From: Prado023 sp049688595
Lineage (GTDB): Bacteria > Actinomycetota > Actinomycetes > S36-B12 > CAIYMF01
DNA: 10,277 nt
Direction: 5' to 3'
Assembly: GCA_049688595.1 (NCBI GenBank)
Contig: JBAVLA010000355.1
Span: 1-10,277, forward strand
The translations under genes were made by a program, and so were the position numbers. The notes beneath the pieces are model-generated. The model was not told where the DNA came from. It saw only the letters and a program-made list of their open reading frames with translations, and searched no databases. Positions 8,214 to 10,277 of the stretch are shown piece by piece (the first letter of the stretch is position 1; each line of letters opens with the position of its first letter).

Positions 8214-8286
8214 GCCCCCGTAGCCCAACGGCAGAGGCAGGCGGCTTAAAACCGCCGTGTTGTGGGTTCGACTCCCACCGGGGGTA
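8214..8286 (+). tRNA. tRNA with anticodon UAA (Leu UUA codon) but class I, short variable loop
   Basis: A 73-nt cloverleaf folds cleanly. Acceptor: 8214-8220 with 8279-8285 (the first pair is G-U). D arm: GCCC (8223-8226) with AGGC (8235-8238), with a C-A mismatch closing the eight-base loop, which contains GG (8230-8231). Anticodon stem: GGCGG (8240-8244) with CCGCC (8252-8256), loop CTTAAAA, anticodon TAA at 8247-8249. Variable loop: only GTGTT (8257-8261). T arm: GTGGG/CCCAC with loop TTCGACT (8267-8273). Discriminator is A8286, followed by CCG, so the CCA end is not fully encoded. UAA predicts leucine, yet bacterial leucine tRNAs are normally class II with a long variable arm. It starts one base after the def stop and has no promoter of its own that I can see. 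True amino acid identity is uncertain. Confidence 0.85.
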
Positions 8287-8323
8287 CCGCGCGCAGGGAC
8301 GATGTGTGGATCGGGACGAAACA

Positions 8324-8351
8324 GGGAACAAGACGTGCCGAACCGTGCGTT
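8324..8351 (+). promoter_or_regulatory. Possible ECF-sigma-type promoter upstream of the Bax inhibitor-1 gene
   Basis: GGGAAC (8324-8329) followed 18 bases later by CGTT (8348-8351) resembles the GGAAC / CGTT elements of actinobacterial SigE/SigH-like sigma factors. It would give a leader of about 60 bases before the TTG start. No good housekeeping promoter is seen in 8287-8422. Short motifs such as this arise often by chance, so confidence is low. Confidence 0.25.
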
Positions 8352-8422
8352 CCATGATTAAGTGGTGAGCAAGACGTCGTCCAACCAGTGATGACGCCTA
8401 TTCGACGTGGAGGTCGAAGCAG

Positions 8423-9265
8423 TTGAACAACAAGAACCCAGTCTTCTCCCGGCTCGACGAGCAGACCACCGGCGGAAGTGGATTCGCCTACGCCGAGGGG
8501 GTCACCGCCTACCAGCGTGCCGGGCAGGCGCCGTACCAGGTGCCCTCCGGTGCCCCGACCGGCTCCATCTACGAGCCCGTCAGCGACCGGATGACCCTCG
8601 ACGACGTGATCGTGCGGACCGGGATCTCGATCGCGGTCCTGATCCCGGCGGCGTTCATCGGGTGGACGTTCTCGGCGTCGATGCCCTGGTTGTACCTGAT
8701 CGGGATGATCGGTGGCCTGGTGCTCGGACTGGTCAACGCGTTCAAGCGCGTCGTTAGCCCCCCGCTGATCCTGGCGTACGCTGCCGCCGAGGGCCTGTTC
8801 CTGGGCGGCATCAGCTGGGTCTACGACCAGTGGGCCGCTTCGACCGGCTACGAGGGCCTGGTGGCACAGGCCGTCATAGGCACGCTTGTGGCCTTCGTGG
8901 TGATGCTGGCGCTGTACCGCAGCCGGCTGGTCAAGGTCGACGGCCGGTTCATGCGGATCATGATGGTCGCGATGGTGTCCTACCTGTTCATCGCCGTGGC
9001 CTCCTTCGTCTCGGCGCTCTTCGGCGTCGGCGGCGGCTGGGGCTTCTACGGTGTGGGGGGCCTGGGCCTGCTGCTCTGCGTCGTTGGCGTCGGGCTGGCC
9101 TCGTTCAGCCTGATGCTGGACTTCGAGTCCATCACCCGCGGCGTGCAGTCGGGCCTCCCGGCGCGCGAGTCCTGGCGGATGGCCTTCGGGCTCCTGGTCA
9201 CCCTGGTGTGGCTCTATCTGGAGATCCTGCGAATGCTGGCGATCATTGCGAGCAGCCGCGACTGA
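8423..9265 (+). CDS. Bax inhibitor-1/YccA family membrane protein
   Basis: This is a 280-residue multi-pass membrane protein of the Bax inhibitor-1 (BI-1/YccA) family, whose studied members are pH-sensitive calcium-leak channels or partners of membrane proteases such as FtsH. The N-terminus (1-60) is soluble, Gly/Pro/Tyr rich, opening with NPVFSR (5-10). About seven membrane segments follow, near 64-84, 88-106, 112-133, 146-165, 179-200, 208-232 and 251-276. The family-typical block MLDFESITRGVQSGLP (231-246) sits between the last two, and WLYLEILRMLAII (263-275) closes the protein. The acidic residues Asp233, Glu235 and Glu267 are candidates for the pH sensor. The start is TTG at 8423 with GGAGG at 8409-8413, nine bases upstream; no ATG or GTG is in frame nearby. 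It stands alone, ending in a strong terminator. Specific function in this organism is unknown. Confidence 0.92.
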   Translation: MNNKNPVFSRLDEQTTGGSGFAYAEGVTAYQRAGQAPYQVPSGAPTGSIYEPVSDRMTLDDVIVRTGISIAVLIPAAFIGWTFSASMPWLYLIGMIGGLVLGLVNAFKRVVSPPLILAYAAAEGLFLGGISWVYDQWAASTGYEGLVAQAVIGTLVAFVVMLALYRSRLVKVDGRFMRIMMVAMVSYLFIAVASFVSALFGVGGGWGFYGVGGLGLLLCVVGVGLASFSLMLDFESITRGVQSGLPARESWRMAFGLLVTLVWLYLEILRMLAIIASSRD

Positions 9266-9290
9266 GCTGGCAGCAGCCGCCCATCAACCC

Positions 9291-9324
9291 AGCAGGCCCC
9301 GCAGCGCGAGCTGCGGGGCCTGCT
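9291..9324. terminator. Strong hairpin terminator with GNRA tetraloop, probably bidirectional
   Basis: AGCAGGCCCCGCAG (9291-9304) is perfectly complementary to 9311-9324. One further C-G pair (9305/9310) closes a GCGA tetraloop, giving a 15-bp stem. It lies 26 bases after the BI-1 stop and 76 bases beyond the stop of the minus-strand DUF4287 gene, between converging genes. The T tract is weak (CATTCC), as is common for actinobacterial terminators. Confidence 0.85.
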
Positions 9325-9399
9325 CATTCCTGGAGTACAAGCGGGGTCGTGCTGGGGTCGTGACGGTGTGGCGTGCGCGCGCAGTGGGTCAGGCGCGGA

Positions 9400-9630
9400 T
9401 CACTTCACGCGGCGGGCGGCGCGATGCTTGTCCATCTCGTGGATGATGGCCGTCGCGTAGCCGTGCGGCAGGTCGTGCTCGTCGCGCAGCCAGTTCACGC
9501 GATCCTCGAAGCGCGTGAACGACGGGCCGTCCTCCACCACTGCGAACCAGTCCTTCAGCTGCTTGCCGGTGGCGTCAGGGACGCGGTCGACGAGCAGCTG
9601 ATGGGTCTCCTCGGAGTGGTGCAGGGTCAT
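9400..9630 (-). CDS. Small DUF4287-like protein
   Basis: This is a 76-residue basic, soluble protein. The core TGKQLKDWFAVV (21-32) followed by RVNWLRDEHDLPHGYATAII (44-63) matches the pattern of the DUF4287 domain, in which a Gly-Lys-x-x-x-x-Trp helix is followed by WLxxEHxLxHGxA. These domains are common as small stand-alone proteins in actinobacteria and have no firm function. The start is ATG at 9630-9628, read leftward, with a near-ideal AAGGAG at 9642-9637, six bases before it. An in-frame extension to 9687 lacks such a site. It is divergent from the gene at 9721 and converges on the BI-1 gene across the shared terminator. The family call is from memory of the motif and is good rather than certain. 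Confidence 0.82.
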   Translation of the reverse strand: MTLHHSEETHQLLVDRVPDATGKQLKDWFAVVEDGPSFTRFEDRVNWLRDEHDLPHGYATAIIHEMDKHRAARRVK

Positions 9631-9649
9631 GTGCGTCTCCTTCGTGGGC

Positions 9650-9692
9650 CGGCCATGGCATTCTATGCCCACTGTCGGGATGGGCATGGCCG
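9650..9692. promoter_or_regulatory. Divergent promoter region with nested inverted repeats and minus-strand -10
   Basis: On the minus strand, TAGAAT (9665-9660) is a good -10 for the DUF4287 gene, giving a leader of about 23 bases that carries AAGGAG. Over it lie two inverted repeats: ATGCCCA (9665-9671) with TGGGCAT (9681-9687), and CGGCCATG (9650-9657) with CATGGCCG (9685-9692). Their right-hand arms overlap by three bases, so they could not both fold at once. They look like operator sites, or alternative hairpins, between two divergent genes. The repeats are seen directly; control is inferred. Confidence 0.45.
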
Positions 9693-9708
9693 AAGGCTGG
9701 GACTGAAG

Positions 9709-9721
9709 TACCGTTCCGGCG
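9709..9721 (+). promoter_or_regulatory. Candidate leaderless promoter (-10 TACCGT) of the gene at 9721
   Basis: TACCGT (9709-9714) fits TANNNT and ends exactly six bases before GTG 9721, the same geometry as the candidate promoter at 7130. There is no Shine-Dalgarno before this GTG. A clear -35 is absent. This supports 9721 as the translation start. Confidence 0.42.
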
Positions 9722-10083
9722 TGGACCTACTGGCCGCCGACCCCGACCCCGAGGACGTCGCCCGGCTGGACCTCGAGACGACCCGGGTCTGTGACCGCCT
9801 GCGCACCATGTCGCTGGTCCGACTGCGCGCTCCGATCGCTGATGTCCGGACTCGCGCCGGTGAGGCCGCGCGGATCGCGCAGGGGCTTGCCGACGCGGCA
9901 GCCGACCTGGCCGACCGGCAGCGGCGGGACCTGCCCGAGCTCCCGGATTCCGCAGCGGCCGACATGCTGGCCGTGTGCGCCCACGACCTCGCCGAGGAGC
10001 TGCGCCGGTCACCGGACGCCCAGTCGGCCGACGTGTGCCGGCGCTGGGTCCTTGAGCTGATCGACCTGCGGATCGCCCTGTGA
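9721..10083 (+). CDS. Hypothetical helical protein, unrecognised
   Basis: I do not recognise this 120-residue protein. It is acidic, Ala/Leu/Arg/Asp rich and almost certainly all-helical, without signal peptide, membrane segment or known motif. Helices are likely at about 10-30, 36-70 (RTRAGEAARIAQGLADAAAD, 43-62) and 76-93, with a final one near 102-118. Cys24, Cys86 and Cys105 are its only cysteines. Coding is supported by strong G/C bias at third positions through the whole frame and by fit between flanking genes. The GTG at 9721 is chosen because a -10-like TACCGT lies six bases upstream and because longer in-frame starts (to 9373) would run across the opposite-strand DUF4287 gene and its promoter. 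It converges with the SGNH hydrolase, nine bases apart, with no obvious terminator between. Confidence 0.7.
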   Translation: MDLLAADPDPEDVARLDLETTRVCDRLRTMSLVRLRAPIADVRTRAGEAARIAQGLADAAADLADRQRRDLPELPDSAAADMLAVCAHDLAEELRRSPDAQSADVCRRWVLELIDLRIAL

Positions 10084-10092
10084 CGTCCGGGT

Positions 10093-10277
10093 TCAGTCGG
10101 GCCGGTGCCCCAGTTCCCTGCGCCCGGGGCCCGGTGACACCCCCAGGGCGAGCAGCACCTCGGGCAGCAGGACCGCGCCGATCCGGCGGTACCCCAGACC
10201 CGAGGGATGGAACCTGTCAGGCGCGAAGAACGTCTCGCTGTTGGCCTGGAACTCCGGGCCCAGGATGTCATAGAGGC
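10093..10277 (-). CDS. SGNH/GDSL hydrolase family protein, C-terminal fragment
   Basis: The last 60 residues of a minus-strand protein are present; its start lies beyond the window. The visible part reads LYDILGPEFQANSETFFAPD (1-20) and then RFHPSGLGYRRIGAVLLPEV (21-40). The Asp20-x-x-His23 pair within FAPDRFHPSGLGYR is the block V catalytic Asp/His signature of SGNH (GDSL) esterases and lipases, and the helix after it is also typical. The tail (about 41-60) is Gly/Pro/Arg rich. Such enzymes cleave ester or acyl bonds of lipids, acylated sugars or cell-wall polymers; the substrate cannot be told here. The nucleophile Ser block and any signal peptide are outside the window. Confidence 0.85.
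   Translation of the reverse strand, partial: LYDILGPEFQANSETFFAPDRFHPSGLGYRRIGAVLLPEVLLALGVSPGPGRRELGHRPD

Noticed and set aside
8245..8251. Reading the tRNA as an ochre (UAA stop) suppressor
   Set aside because: The anticodon itself is UAA, which pairs with codon UUA; a suppressor of the UAA stop would need anticodon UUA. The 5-bp stem fixes the loop register.
9343..9362. Direct repeat GGGGTCGTG twice, two bases apart
   Set aside because: It lies in the short tail between convergent genes, is only nine bases long, and has no promoter or gene start next to it; probably a chance duplication.
9373..9720. Upstream extension of the gene at 9721
   Set aside because: It would run antisense through the DUF4287 gene and its ribosome binding site and promoter; the GTG at 9721 has a better context.

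Overview
The window is high-GC DNA (roughly 70% by eye) with dense, mostly co-directional genes, frequent 1-4 base overlaps of stop and start codons, GTG/TTG starts and long antisense shadow ORFs. The order mfd - SurA-like lipoprotein - mazG - eno - ftsB/divIC - DUF501 - ppx/gppA closely resembles the conserved actinobacterial block known from Mycobacterium tuberculosis (Rv1020-Rv1026, where mazG and the lipoprotein are swapped). This is an actinobacterial chromosome; I cannot name the genus. There is no sign of phage, insertion sequence, CRISPR or recent transfer.

Layout. 1-2232: C-terminal two thirds of Mfd (5' end outside the window). 2232-2828: a SurA-N-like lipoprotein. 2828-3601: MazG. 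These three are translationally coupled. 3678-4988: enolase. 5037-5525: FtsB/DivIC, whose ribosome binding site and start lie in a perfect 14-bp hairpin. 5536-6090: a DUF501 protein. 6087-7019: Ppx/GppA phosphatase. After a 122-base gap with three short dyads and a leaderless-type promoter come a double-ACT protein (7142-7660) and peptide deformylase (7664-8212). One base after the deformylase stop is a tRNA (8214-8286) with anticodon UAA but a short, class I variable loop. 8423-9265: a seven-helix Bax inhibitor-1/YccA protein, closed by a strong GNRA-loop hairpin terminator. 9400-9630 (minus): a DUF4287 protein. It is divergent from an unrecognised 120-residue protein (9721-10083), which converges on the C-terminal end of an SGNH/GDSL hydrolase (10093-10277, minus).

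How it fits together. Most of the window is housekeeping: transcription-coupled repair (Mfd), nucleotide-pool cleaning (MazG), glycolysis (Eno), division (FtsB), polyphosphate/(p)ppGpp metabolism (Ppx/GppA) and N-terminal protein maturation (Def). The features most worth following up are regulatory or RNA: the class I tRNA with a leucine UAA anticodon, the start-codon hairpin of ftsB, two candidate leaderless promoters of matching geometry, and the nested inverted repeats between the divergent genes near 9650-9692. No in-frame TTA codon was found in any called gene, which bears on the tRNA.
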